DNA of 7,764 nucleotides from contig CAJBLC010000124.1 in the NCBI GenBank assembly GCA_903953805.1, positions 1-7,764 on the forward strand, in the 5' to 3' direction. Position numbers and translations under genes: made by a program. The DNA comes from an uncultured Actinomycetes bacterium (GTDB taxonomy: Bacteria; Actinomycetota; Actinomycetes; Nanopelagicales; Nanopelagicaceae). Positions within the stretch are counted from its first letter, which is position 1; every line of letters starts with the position of its first letter. Positions 1 through 6,495 of this stretch are shown piece after piece. Under the pieces are notes generated by a model. It worked only from the letters and a program-made list of their open reading frames with translations. It made no database searches and was not told the origin of the DNA.

Positions 1-818
1 CAGCGATCACACCAAACGTTGAATCGGTCGCCAGTTGCTACACAACACTGAATGGAAAGTGTCCATCGACTGGACCTATTCTTCCCGCTAAGGCTGCTGG
101 CATTCTTCCCGGAGATCGCATCACTGCCATCAACGGCAAAGCTGTTACCAACTGGTCGAAGGATGTTCTCGCTATCCGCAACAGCCCCGGAGTTCCGGTC
201 TCACTCTCACTCCTTCGCAAAGGCGCAGAGATCACCGTGACGCTCACACCAGTGCCACAGGTTGTTAACGGAAAGAGCGTCGGCATTATCGGAGTGATTA
301 ACTCACTCGGCATGCTCCGACAGAACCCCTATGACTCAACGATCCATGCTTGGCAGTTAGGGCGAGAACTTTTCACCAGCTCAATCAGCTCGCTCGGTTC
401 ACTTCCTGGAAAAATCCCTGCACTCATCAGCGAGACCTTTGGCGGCAAGAAGCGAGATCCACAAGGCCTGGTTGGCGTTGTCGGTGTTGCACAGGCCTCA
501 GCTCAAACTGTGAGTGATTCCAAGCTTGCCTGGAATGAGCGAATCGCCACCTTCATCATGATTATCGCGAGCCTCAATATCTTTGTGGGAATCTTCAACC
601 TCCTCCCACTCCTACCGCTCGATGGCGGCCATATGGCGATCGCTATCGTTGATGGAATTCGCAATACCTGGGCCCGCCTTCGTAAGCGCCAAACCCCACG
701 CCCGATCGATGTGGAGACGCTCACACCGATCACGATTGTCGTCTTTATCTTCCTCGCAGCGCTCTCACTCTTGCTCCTCGCTGCTGATATTTTCAATCCT
801 GTGCATTTTAATCTCTAA
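1..818 (+). CDS. Site-2 (M50 family) intramembrane zinc metalloprotease, Rip1/RseP-like, C-terminal part
   Basis: The reading frame is open from base 3 to the TAA at 816-818, so the gene starts before the window; 271 residues are visible. Visible residues 1-90 form a PDZ domain with an LPGDRI-type core followed by TAINGKAV. Residues 199-209 carry the family's second zinc-site motif NxxPxxPLDGG (N199, D207 of the visible part; D is the zinc ligand). A strongly hydrophobic helix ends the protein. The HExxH active-site motif would lie upstream and cannot be seen. In known Rip1/RseP proteins the PDZ faces outside the membrane and gates cleavage of anti-sigma factors or other membrane substrates. 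Two cysteines (codons 36-38 and 60-62) flank a short loop at the start of the PDZ. Position directly before ispG matches actinobacterial rip1. The family call is firm; the substrate is unknown. Confidence 0.93.
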   Translation, partial: AITPNVESVASCYTTLNGKCPSTGPILPAKAAGILPGDRITAINGKAVTNWSKDVLAIRNSPGVPVSLSLLRKGAEITVTLTPVPQVVNGKSVGIIGVINSLGMLRQNPYDSTIHAWQLGRELFTSSISSLGSLPGKIPALISETFGGKKRDPQGLVGVVGVAQASAQTVSDSKLAWNERIATFIMIIASLNIFVGIFNLLPLLPLDGGHMAIAIVDGIRNTWARLRKRQTPRPIDVETLTPITIVVFIFLAALSLLLLAADIFNPVHFNL

Positions 819-836
819 TACGGCAGAATAAAGCGC

Positions 837-1988
837 ATGGTTGATCTCGGAATTCCAACAGCACCGCTTCCTACTCTCGCGCCACGTCGTAAGAGCAAGC
901 AACTGAAGGTCGGTAGCGTCCTCGTCGGTGGCGATGCGCCAGTGAGCGTCCAGTCGATGTGTACAACCTTGACCTCTGATGTCAATGCAACGCTTCAACA
1001 GATCGCAGAATTGACTGCATCTGGTTGCCAGATCGTTCGCGTTGCAGTTCCTTCACAAGATGATGCTGATGCCCTTGCTCAGATCGCCAAGAAGTCACAG
1101 ATTCCAGTGATCGCTGATATTCACTTTCAACCAAAATATATCTTTGCGGCAATCGATGCTGGTTGTGCCGCAGTTCGAGTAAACCCTGGAAATATTAAGC
1201 AGTTTGATGACAAGGTGAAAGAAGTTGCGAAGGCAGCAGGCGATGCCGGTATTCCCATTCGTATCGGTGTTAACGCTGGTTCACTCGATCCACGTCTCCT
1301 TGCAAAGTACGGCAAGGCAACACCAGAGGCGCTCGCTGAATCTGCGCTCTGGGAAGCATCACTCTTTGAAGAGCATGGCTTCTCTGATATCAAGATCTCG
1401 GTTAAGCATCACGACCCTGTAACAATGGTGAAGGCATATCGCCTGCTCGCGGCTAAGTGTGATTACCCATTGCACCTCGGTGTTACTGAAGCCGGTCCAA
1501 TCTTCCAAGGAACCATTAAGTCAGCAACTGCATTTGGAATCCTGCTCGCTGAAGGAATCGGCGACACGATCCGCGTCTCACTCTCTGCTCCACCCGTTGA
1601 AGAGGTAAAGGTCGGAATCTCAATCCTTGAGTCGCTCAATCTGCGCCAACGTAAACTCGAGATCGTCTCCTGCCCATCATGTGGCCGTGCTCAAGTAGAT
1701 GTCTACACACTCGCAGAGAAGGTCCAGGCTGGATTACAAGGAATGACAGTTCCACTTCGCGTCGCAGTCATGGGCTGCGTTGTAAATGGACCTGGTGAAG
1801 CTCGCGAAGCGGATCTCGGAGTTGCATCCGGAAATGGCAAGGGCCAGATCTTTGTTAAGGGTGAGGTCATCAAGACTGTGCCAGAAGCGATGATCGTTGA
1901 GACTCTCATCGAAGAGGCGATGCGCCTTGCTGATGAGATGGAGGCCGCTGGCGTCGCATCTGGCGCACCGGAAGTCTCCGTTAAGTAA
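837..1988 (+). CDS. ispG: 4-hydroxy-3-methylbut-2-en-1-yl diphosphate synthase (IspG/GcpE)
   Basis: IspG reduces methylerythritol cyclodiphosphate to HMBPP, the penultimate step of the MEP isoprenoid pathway, in the cytoplasm with a [4Fe-4S] cluster. The 383-residue protein has the usual short bacterial two-domain form: a TIM barrel at about residues 20-265 (motifs SVQSMCTT, ADIHFQ, VNPGN, GVNAGSLD, GVTEAG, DTIRVSLSA) and a C-terminal cluster domain. The cluster ligands are all present: C279 and C282 in SCPSCGR, C314 in GCVVNGPGEA, and E321 in the same motif, equivalent to the three Cys and one Glu ligands of known IspG. The ATG at 837 gives the typical actinobacterial N-terminus with LAPRRKS. 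It lies 18 bases after the protease stop and I see no convincing Shine-Dalgarno, so it may depend on coupling or a weak leader. The protein appears intact. Confidence 0.98.
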   Translation: MVDLGIPTAPLPTLAPRRKSKQLKVGSVLVGGDAPVSVQSMCTTLTSDVNATLQQIAELTASGCQIVRVAVPSQDDADALAQIAKKSQIPVIADIHFQPKYIFAAIDAGCAAVRVNPGNIKQFDDKVKEVAKAAGDAGIPIRIGVNAGSLDPRLLAKYGKATPEALAESALWEASLFEEHGFSDIKISVKHHDPVTMVKAYRLLAAKCDYPLHLGVTEAGPIFQGTIKSATAFGILLAEGIGDTIRVSLSAPPVEEVKVGISILESLNLRQRKLEIVSCPSCGRAQVDVYTLAEKVQAGLQGMTVPLRVAVMGCVVNGPGEAREADLGVASGNGKGQIFVKGEVIKTVPEAMIVETLIEEAMRLADEMEAAGVASGAPEVSVK

Positions 1989-2013
1989 CCCTCACATTCG
2001 GTAAGGTTCGACC

Positions 2014-3741
2014 ATGCTACGTATGTCGACCTTGCTTCTGCGCACCCTTCGTGACGATCCAGCGGATGCCGAGGTTGCAAGCCATCGCCTCTTAGTGCGA
2101 GCTGGCTATGTACGACGTATCTCTGCCGGTATCTACTCATGGCTACCACTTGGCTATATCACCTTCCGCAATATCGAACGCGTTGTTCGTGAAGAGATGG
2201 ATGCTGCGGGCTTTCAAGAGGTTCACTTCCCATCGATGCTTCCGAAAGAGCCATATGATCAGACCAACCGTTGGGAAGAGTACGGGCCAGATCTCTTCCG
2301 CCTGAAGGATCGCAAGGGAAATGATTACCTGCTCGGCCCTACCCATGAAGAGATGTTTACCTTGATGGTGAAGGGGGAGTACTCCTCTTATAAAGATCTA
2401 CCGCTCTCGATCTATCAGATCCAGACAAAGTTCCGCGATGAGCCACGTCCACGCTCCGGAATTATTCGCGGCCGCGAATTTGTGATGAAAGATTCCTACT
2501 CATTCGATATGGATGAAGCTGGACTTGAAGTTTCATATCAAAAACATCGCGATGCTTACATCAAAACCTTTACCCGCCTTGGATTGAAGTTCAATATTGT
2601 GGCAGCGATGGCCGGCGCTATGGGTGGTTCAAAGTCGGAAGAGTTCTTAGCTCCATGTCCAACCGGTGAAGATACATATGTGCTCTGCGAGAAGTGTGGT
2701 TACGCAGCAAATGTTGAGGCGATGGTCACCAAGGTGGCGCCATATTCCGGCAGTGCACCTGCAGCGATGGAGATCTTTGACTCGCCAAATACTCCAACGA
2801 TCGATTCACTTGTTGAGTTGCTCAACGCAAAGTTTGGTGGCGGTTTTACAGCCGAGATGACGTTGAAGAATGTTATGTTGATGGCTGACGATAAGGCGAT
2901 CTCAGTCTTAGTACCGGGCGATCGCGAAGTTGATCTGAAGCGCGTCGGCGCAAATCTCGCTGGTGTATCTGACATTCGCCTCTTTGAAGATAGTGACTTT
3001 GCGAAGTTCCCAGGACTAGTGAAGGGGTATATCGGACCTCAAGATGCGAAGAAGTTCGGCATCACGATCTACGCCGATCCACGTGTTGTTGTAGGTTCGC
3101 ATTGGGTTACTGGCGCGAATGCGAAGGATAAGCACGTTCGATTCGTCACTAATGGTCGTGACTTTGAAGTTGATAGCTATATCGAAGCTGCTGAAGTCCG
3201 CGCTGGCGATCTCTGTCCGAAATGTGATTCTCCCGTTGTTATCGATCGCGCGATTGAGATCGGCCATATCTTCCAACTAGGTCGCAAATATGCCCAGGCT
3301 CTTGATCTCACAGTGCTCGATCAGAACGGAAAATCTCAGGTTGTCACAATGGGGTCGTATGGAATTGGTGTATCGCGTGCAGTGGCAGCGATCGCAGAGC
3401 AGACTCATGATGAGATTGGACTCTCGTGGCCACGTGAGATTGCACCAGCGGATGTCCATATCGTCGCGACTGGAAAAGATGATCTGATCTTTGAAACGGC
3501 AGAGAAGTTGGCTCTCGACTTAGAAGCCCAAGGTCTTCGCGTCATGTTCGATGATCGTAAAGATCCCAGTGCTGGTGTGAAATTTAAGGATGCCGAACTC
3601 ATCGGAATTCCATTTATCGTGATCGTTGGTAAAGGCCTGGCAGATGGCAAGCTCGAACTTCGAATTCGTGCAACAGGCGAGAAGTCAGAGATCAGCGCGA
3701 CAACTGCTTCGAGTGAAATCTATTCCGTAGTTACTGCGTAA
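2014..3741 (+). CDS. proS: Prolyl-tRNA synthetase, bacterial type with INS editing-like insertion
   Basis: ProRS charges tRNA-Pro in the cytoplasm. The 575-residue protein has the class II core split by an insertion. The N-terminal part carries LRDDPADAEVASH and SAGIYSWLPLG, then GPTHEE and motif 2 starting at F140-R141-D142-E143. Motif 3 is GSYGIGVSR at residues 447-455. Residues about 229-400 form the INS domain that in bacterial ProRS hydrolyses Ala-tRNA-Pro, and residues about 475-565 form the HGTP anticodon-binding domain. Two CxxC pairs (C225/C228 and C401/C404) flank the insertion and could bind a metal. The ATG at 2014 is 25 bases after ispG; a GGTAAGG-like ribosome site sits at 2000-2006. 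The N-terminus MLRMSTLLLRTL fits the family, although M4 could also serve as the start. The stop codon overlaps the next start. Confidence 0.98.
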   Translation: MLRMSTLLLRTLRDDPADAEVASHRLLVRAGYVRRISAGIYSWLPLGYITFRNIERVVREEMDAAGFQEVHFPSMLPKEPYDQTNRWEEYGPDLFRLKDRKGNDYLLGPTHEEMFTLMVKGEYSSYKDLPLSIYQIQTKFRDEPRPRSGIIRGREFVMKDSYSFDMDEAGLEVSYQKHRDAYIKTFTRLGLKFNIVAAMAGAMGGSKSEEFLAPCPTGEDTYVLCEKCGYAANVEAMVTKVAPYSGSAPAAMEIFDSPNTPTIDSLVELLNAKFGGGFTAEMTLKNVMLMADDKAISVLVPGDREVDLKRVGANLAGVSDIRLFEDSDFAKFPGLVKGYIGPQDAKKFGITIYADPRVVVGSHWVTGANAKDKHVRFVTNGRDFEVDSYIEAAEVRAGDLCPKCDSPVVIDRAIEIGHIFQLGRKYAQALDLTVLDQNGKSQVVTMGSYGIGVSRAVAAIAEQTHDEIGLSWPREIAPADVHIVATGKDDLIFETAEKLALDLEAQGLRVMFDDRKDPSAGVKFKDAELIGIPFIVIVGKGLADGKLELRIRATGEKSEISATTASSEIYSVVTA

Positions 3742-4517
3742 TGACGCTCACGATCGCTCAATGGATCTTCCTTGCCATCGCTGCAGGAATGGCTGGATTC
3801 ATCGATGCGATTGCAGGTGGCGGGGGATTGATTCAACTCCCGGCGCTACTTATTGGGCTATCGAATAAACCGATACCGATGATCTTAGGAACGAACAAGG
3901 TTCCTTCGATCTTTGGAACTTCATTCTCGGCAGCCGCTTATTTCAAGCGGGTTAAACCCGACCTTCATCTGACGCTCTCGATGGCGATCCCTGCCTTTAT
4001 CGGATCAGCCTCTGGGGCACGTCTGGCAGCTTCATTTCCGAAAACTGTCTTCCGCCCCATCATCATTGTGTTGCTCATTCTCGTTGCTCTCTATACCTGG
4101 AAGCGTCCACAACTGGGAATGGAAGAGAACCTTAAATTCACACCCCAACGTCGTAAATATATTGTTGGTGGATTCGGTCTCATGATTGGTTTCTATGATG
4201 GAATCTTTGGACCGGGTACTGGCTCCTTCTTACTCTTTATCTTGGTTGGTGTAGTCGGGTATGCATTCCTCAAAGCATCAGCGACCGCGAAGCTGGTAAA
4301 TATCGCGACAAACTTTGCTGCGATTCTGACCTTCTCCTTCACTGGCCATATTTGGTGGCGAGTAGGACTCATCCTCGCTATCGCAAATATCACCGGCTCG
4401 ATTATTGGCGCGAAGCTGGCAATCAAGGGTGGATCACCTCTCGTCCGCAAGGTCTTCTTGATTATGACGTTTTTACTGATTGCAAAAGTGGGTTATGATT
4501 GGGCCGTAAGTTGGTAA
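3741..4517 (+). CDS. TSUP (TauE/SafE, YfcA-like) family membrane protein
   Basis: This 258-residue protein is mostly hydrophobic, with about seven to eight membrane segments. It has the two pseudo-repeat signatures of the TSUP family: GFIDAIAGGGGLI at residues 19-31 with GTNK at 50-53, and GFYDGIFGPGTGSF starting at G150. This pattern is closest to the YfcA branch as I recall it. Family members are thought to export or import sulfite, sulfoacetate, taurine-derived sulfonates or related anions, but the substrate cannot be read from sequence. The ATG at 3741-3743 overlaps the proS stop (TAATG). There is no clear Shine-Dalgarno upstream, so translation probably depends on reinitiation after proS. 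The gene ends 33 bases before rimP. It is the only gene here with no translation, MEP or protease role. The family call is secure; function within the cluster is unknown. Confidence 0.92.
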   Translation: MTLTIAQWIFLAIAAGMAGFIDAIAGGGGLIQLPALLIGLSNKPIPMILGTNKVPSIFGTSFSAAAYFKRVKPDLHLTLSMAIPAFIGSASGARLAASFPKTVFRPIIIVLLILVALYTWKRPQLGMEENLKFTPQRRKYIVGGFGLMIGFYDGIFGPGTGSFLLFILVGVVGYAFLKASATAKLVNIATNFAAILTFSFTGHIWWRVGLILAIANITGSIIGAKLAIKGGSPLVRKVFLIMTFLLIAKVGYDWAVSW

Positions 4518-4534
4518 TTCGAAAAATTAAATAG

Positions 4535-4547
4535 AGAAAGAAGTGAT
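4535..4547 (+). promoter_or_regulatory. Ribosome binding site of rimP
   Basis: An AGAAAGAAGTGAT stretch lies just upstream of the rimP ATG at 4551. Its GAAGTGAT part (4540-4547) matches seven of eight bases of GAGGTGAT, the complement of the usual 16S rRNA 3' tail. The preceding spacer is A-rich. This supports ATG 4551 as the start and suggests rimP is translated independently of the gene before it. Confidence 0.7.
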
Positions 4548-4550
4548 TCC

Positions 4551-5018
4551 ATGACGCTACTTGAAGAGATCGCAGTAGCGATCACCCCTGCGATTGAAGC
4601 TGCAGGTTGTTATCTCGAGGAAGTTACCCTCACTCCAGCCGGTAAGCGCAAGATCATGACAGTTATTGTCGATGGCGATACCAATCTCTCTCTCGATCAA
4701 GTTACCGCTGTCTCCAAAGAAGTTTCGGCAATCGTGGAAGTTCTTCCCGCTCTTGGCGATACGCCATTCACACTTGAAGTCACCTCTCCTGGCGTCGATC
4801 GCCCACTTACAAAGCCACGCCATTGGCGCAAGAACCATGGCCGCCTCATCAACGCCACATTAGTAACTGATAAATCAGTAAAGGGTCGAATCGGCGATTC
4901 CACCGAGATTGATGTTGAGATCGATTCCGTCAAGATTGCATTCTCTGAGATCAAGAAGGCTCTGGTTGAAATCGAATTTAAATCGCTCAAGAAAGATGAG
5001 AGCGAGGGTGACGAATAA
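4551..5018 (+). CDS. rimP: Ribosome maturation factor RimP
   Basis: RimP assists assembly of the 30S subunit, acting on the S12 region in the cytoplasm. The 155-residue length is usual. The N-terminal alpha-beta domain (residues about 1-80) contains LSLDQVTAVSKEVSAI and the family hallmark LEVTSPGVDRPL at residues 75-86. The C-terminal SH3-like domain follows (about 88-150), with a charged, acidic-basic tail. The position directly before nusA is conserved across many bacteria (rimP-nusA-ylxR-infB). Its TAA stop overlaps the nusA ATG by one base, so the two are probably translationally coupled. A good ribosome site supports the chosen start. No defects are seen. Confidence 0.97.
   Translation: MTLLEEIAVAITPAIEAAGCYLEEVTLTPAGKRKIMTVIVDGDTNLSLDQVTAVSKEVSAIVEVLPALGDTPFTLEVTSPGVDRPLTKPRHWRKNHGRLINATLVTDKSVKGRIGDSTEIDVEIDSVKIAFSEIKKALVEIEFKSLKKDESEGDE
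5004..5011 (+). promoter_or_regulatory. Ribosome binding site of nusA inside the 3' end of rimP
   Basis: GAGGGTGA lies inside the last codons of rimP, six bases before the nusA ATG at 5018. Together with the TAATG stop/start overlap this fixes the nusA start and points to coupled translation of rimP and nusA. Confidence 0.75.
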
Positions 5019-6076
5019 TGCCAGTTGAGATGTCGGCACTCACCGCAATTATCGCTGAGAAGAAGATGCCACTTGAGAAATTAATCAGCCAGATCGAAAA
5101 TGCAGTTGCCGCTGTATATGCGGAGCAACCTGATGCGAAGCCAGGCGGACGTGCCGTTCTCAACCGTCAGACTGGTGAGATCGTTATCTGGACATCAATC
5201 TTTGATGAAGAAGGAATCTTCGTTGAGAGCGTGATTCATGAGATCGACGGCTTTGAACAACTCGCCGATAAAGAAGCGCGTAAGACGATCAAGCAGGCGA
5301 TGCGTGATGCAAACGATGCCACGATTGTTGGAGAGTTTGCCGCCAGTGTTGGCGATGTAATCTCTGGAATCGTTCAACAAGGTCGAGATAAAGAAGTGAT
5401 CTACGTCGATCTCGGTAAAGTTGAAGGCAAGATTCCGCCGAATGAACAAGTTCCTACAGAATCCTTTAAACATGGTGATCGCATCAAGGCCTTTGTCGTT
5501 GATGTGAAGCAAGGAGAGAAGGGGCCAGAGATCACTCTCTCGCGTACCCACCCCGCACTTGTTAAAGCGCTCTTTGCTCTTGAAGTTCCAGAAGTAAAAG
5601 ATCGCACCGTTGAGATTGTTGGAATATCTCGCGAACCTGGTGCACGTACCAAGATCTCTGTTCGCACTCATCGCGCTGGAGTCAGTCCAAAGGGCGCACT
5701 CATTGGTCCAAGCGGAGTGCGTTCTCGTGCTGTCATTGATGAATTGCAAGGCGAGAAGATCGATATCGTTGATTTCTCTGAAGATCCTGCAGCATATGTC
5801 GCAGCAGCGTTAGCGCCAGCGAAGGTCACTAGCGTTGAAGTGGTCGATCTTGAGACAAAGTCAGCGAAGGTGATCGTCCCTGATTACCAACTCTCACTCG
5901 CAATCGGAGCGAATGGTCAGAACGCCCGGCTTGCCGCTCGCCTCACTGGTTGGCGTATCGATATCCATCCAGATAACCCGGTCGCTCGCATCGAGAAGCC
6001 AAAGCCAGTTCTTCCACCGGAAGAGCTCGCCGAACCAGCCGCGGCTACGCAGGAATTACCCTCTAACGATCAGTAA
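5018..6076 (+). CDS. nusA: Transcription termination/antitermination factor NusA
   Basis: NusA binds RNA polymerase and nascent RNA and modulates pausing, termination and rRNA antitermination. The 352 residues show the standard order. The N-terminal RNAP-binding domain is at about 1-108. An S1 domain follows at about 110-178 (GDVISGIVQQG ... VYVDLG-type strand ... ITLSRTHP). KH1 carries the GPSG loop at 230-233 followed by DELQGEKIDIVDF, and KH2 carries the GANG loop at 297-300 followed by QNARLAARLTGWRIDI. A Pro/Ala/Glu-rich tail ends the protein; the acidic repeats of enterobacterial NusA are absent, as is usual in Actinobacteria. The N-terminus MPVEMSAL resembles the family start. An internal M5 is possible, but the ribosome site favours 5018. 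It sits between rimP and ylxR as in most bacteria. The gene is intact. Confidence 0.97.
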   Translation: MPVEMSALTAIIAEKKMPLEKLISQIENAVAAVYAEQPDAKPGGRAVLNRQTGEIVIWTSIFDEEGIFVESVIHEIDGFEQLADKEARKTIKQAMRDANDATIVGEFAASVGDVISGIVQQGRDKEVIYVDLGKVEGKIPPNEQVPTESFKHGDRIKAFVVDVKQGEKGPEITLSRTHPALVKALFALEVPEVKDRTVEIVGISREPGARTKISVRTHRAGVSPKGALIGPSGVRSRAVIDELQGEKIDIVDFSEDPAAYVAAALAPAKVTSVEVVDLETKSAKVIVPDYQLSLAIGANGQNARLAARLTGWRIDIHPDNPVARIEKPKPVLPPEELAEPAAATQELPSNDQ

Positions 6077-6114
6077 CAGGTAAGGTAGCCCTACCAGTTC
6101 ACTTGTGAGCCGTC

Positions 6115-6118
6115 TGGA
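6115..6118 (+). promoter_or_regulatory. Ribosome binding site of ylxR
   Basis: GGAG at 6115-6118 stands seven bases before the TTG at 6126. This supports TTG as the start codon; an in-frame TGA at 6123-6125 excludes any start further upstream. Confidence 0.65.
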
Positions 6119-6125
6119 GAGTTGA

Positions 6126-6374
6126 TTGCCTACCCGCAGTTGCATCGCCTGTCGCACACGAGAGTCCTGGGAAGATCTACTTCATTTAGTACTAATTGGT
6201 GACCGGGTTACCCCCGATCCCGATCACAGACTTCCTGGACGTGGAGCTTGGTTACATCTCGGTTGTTTTGAGATGGCTAAGAACCGCAGAGCTTTTCTTC
6301 GCGCCTTTCCGGGAGCGAATAAAAATCAGGAGCTCGTACTTGATGATCTAGTGAGTTATTTACTCAACTCTTAA
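6126..6374 (+). CDS. ylxR: YlxR (DUF448) family RNA-binding protein
   Basis: This small 82-residue protein is a YlxR/DUF448 member, a family encoded between nusA and infB in many bacteria. Structural and genetic work elsewhere suggests nucleic-acid binding and a regulatory or RNA-related role. Seen here are the hallmark N-terminal PTRSCIACR (C6, C9), then GRGAW at residues 38-42, C47, and a basic helix KNRRAFLRAF. The start must be the TTG at 6126: the codon just before it in frame is a TGA stop, the GGAG site is well placed, and the protein begins exactly where family members do. It follows nusA by 49 bases and precedes infB by 121 bases. The family call is firm; exact function is not established. 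Confidence 0.93.
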   Translation: MPTRSCIACRTRESWEDLLHLVLIGDRVTPDPDHRLPGRGAWLHLGCFEMAKNRRAFLRAFPGANKNQELVLDDLVSYLLNS

Positions 6375-6378
6375 GGAG
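6373..6378 (+). promoter_or_regulatory. Strong Shine-Dalgarno at the ylxR stop, serving a minicistron rather than infB
   Basis: AAGGAG overlaps the ylxR TAA (6372-6374) and stands six bases before the ATG at 6385. It is the most canonical Shine-Dalgarno in the window. The only ORF it can serve directly is a six-codon one (6385-6405), because infB starts more than 110 bases further on and has its own site. Confidence 0.5.
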
Positions 6379-6384
6379 ACCAGA

Positions 6385-6439
6385 ATGGCAAGCACACAAG
6401 CATGAGCACCGCACGCTCATGAGTAAGGCAATCATTTAG
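6385..6439 (+). other. Three tandem six-codon ORFs linked by ATGA overlaps (possible leader peptides)
   Basis: Three short ORFs run head to tail in the ylxR-infB spacer: 6385-6405 (MASTQA), 6402-6422 (MSTARS) and 6419-6439 (MSKAII). Each of the last two starts with an ATG sharing bases with the previous stop (ATGA at 6402-6405 and 6419-6422). The first has a strong ribosome site. The peptides show no run of one amino acid, so classical amino-acid attenuation is not indicated. They may be a translated leader ahead of infB, or chance; part of the ATGA repetition follows automatically from the hairpin symmetry. No family is recognised. Confidence 0.3.
6401..6421 (+). other. Perfect 7-bp hairpin in the ylxR-infB spacer
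   Basis: CATGAGC (6401-6407) and GCTCATG (6415-6421) form a perfect inverted repeat around a seven-base loop. No T-run follows, so this is not a typical intrinsic terminator. Both ATGA stop/start overlaps of the minicistrons lie in or at the edge of its arms. Confidence 0.5.
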
Positions 6440-6464
6440 GCTCCTGTATGAACCCCAGGGCCTA
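6437..6464 (+). other. Second imperfect hairpin upstream of infB
   Basis: TAGGCTCCTG (6437-6446) pairs with CAGGGCCTA (6456-6464) as nine base pairs with one bulged T (6442) and a nine-base loop. It begins exactly at the TAG stop of the third short ORF. No T-run follows. It leaves the infB ribosome site at 6484 free. It may be a regulatory or processing structure. Confidence 0.4.
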
Positions 6465-6483
6465 TGAATAATCTAGGTTCACT

Positions 6484-6490
6484 GGGAAGG
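6484..6490 (+). promoter_or_regulatory. Ribosome binding site of infB
   Basis: GGGAAGG lies five bases before the GTG at 6496. An in-frame TAA at 6469-6471 with no other start codon between it and the GTG fixes the infB start. Confidence 0.7.
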
Positions 6491-6495
6491 CAACT

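Noticed and set aside
1703..2149. 148-codon open frame on the - strand across the ispG-proS junction
   Set aside because: It covers conserved ends of two certain genes and encodes no recognisable protein.
4499..4534. AT-rich stretch before rimP as a sigma-70-type promoter
   Set aside because: TTAAATA-like and TTGGGC-like elements occur, but none gives a -35/-10 pair with acceptable spacing. The AT richness is sufficiently explained by the spacer and ribosome site.
5195..5749. 184-codon open frame on the - strand opposite nusA
   Set aside because: NusA on the + strand shows all domains in order; the antisense product has no recognisable motif and no ribosome site of note.
6083..6094. GGTA/TACC inverted repeat after nusA as a terminator
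   Set aside because: The stem is only four base pairs with a four-base loop and no T-run, and ylxR follows in the same direction.
6105..6125. Six-codon GTG ORF ending next to the ylxR TTG as another leader peptide
   Set aside because: It has no well-placed ribosome site, and so short an ORF with a GTG start is expected by chance.
6375..6495. tRNA or other structured RNA gene in the ylxR-infB spacer
   Set aside because: A GGTTCAC resembles a T-loop, but there is no acceptor stem, D arm or anticodon arm around it.
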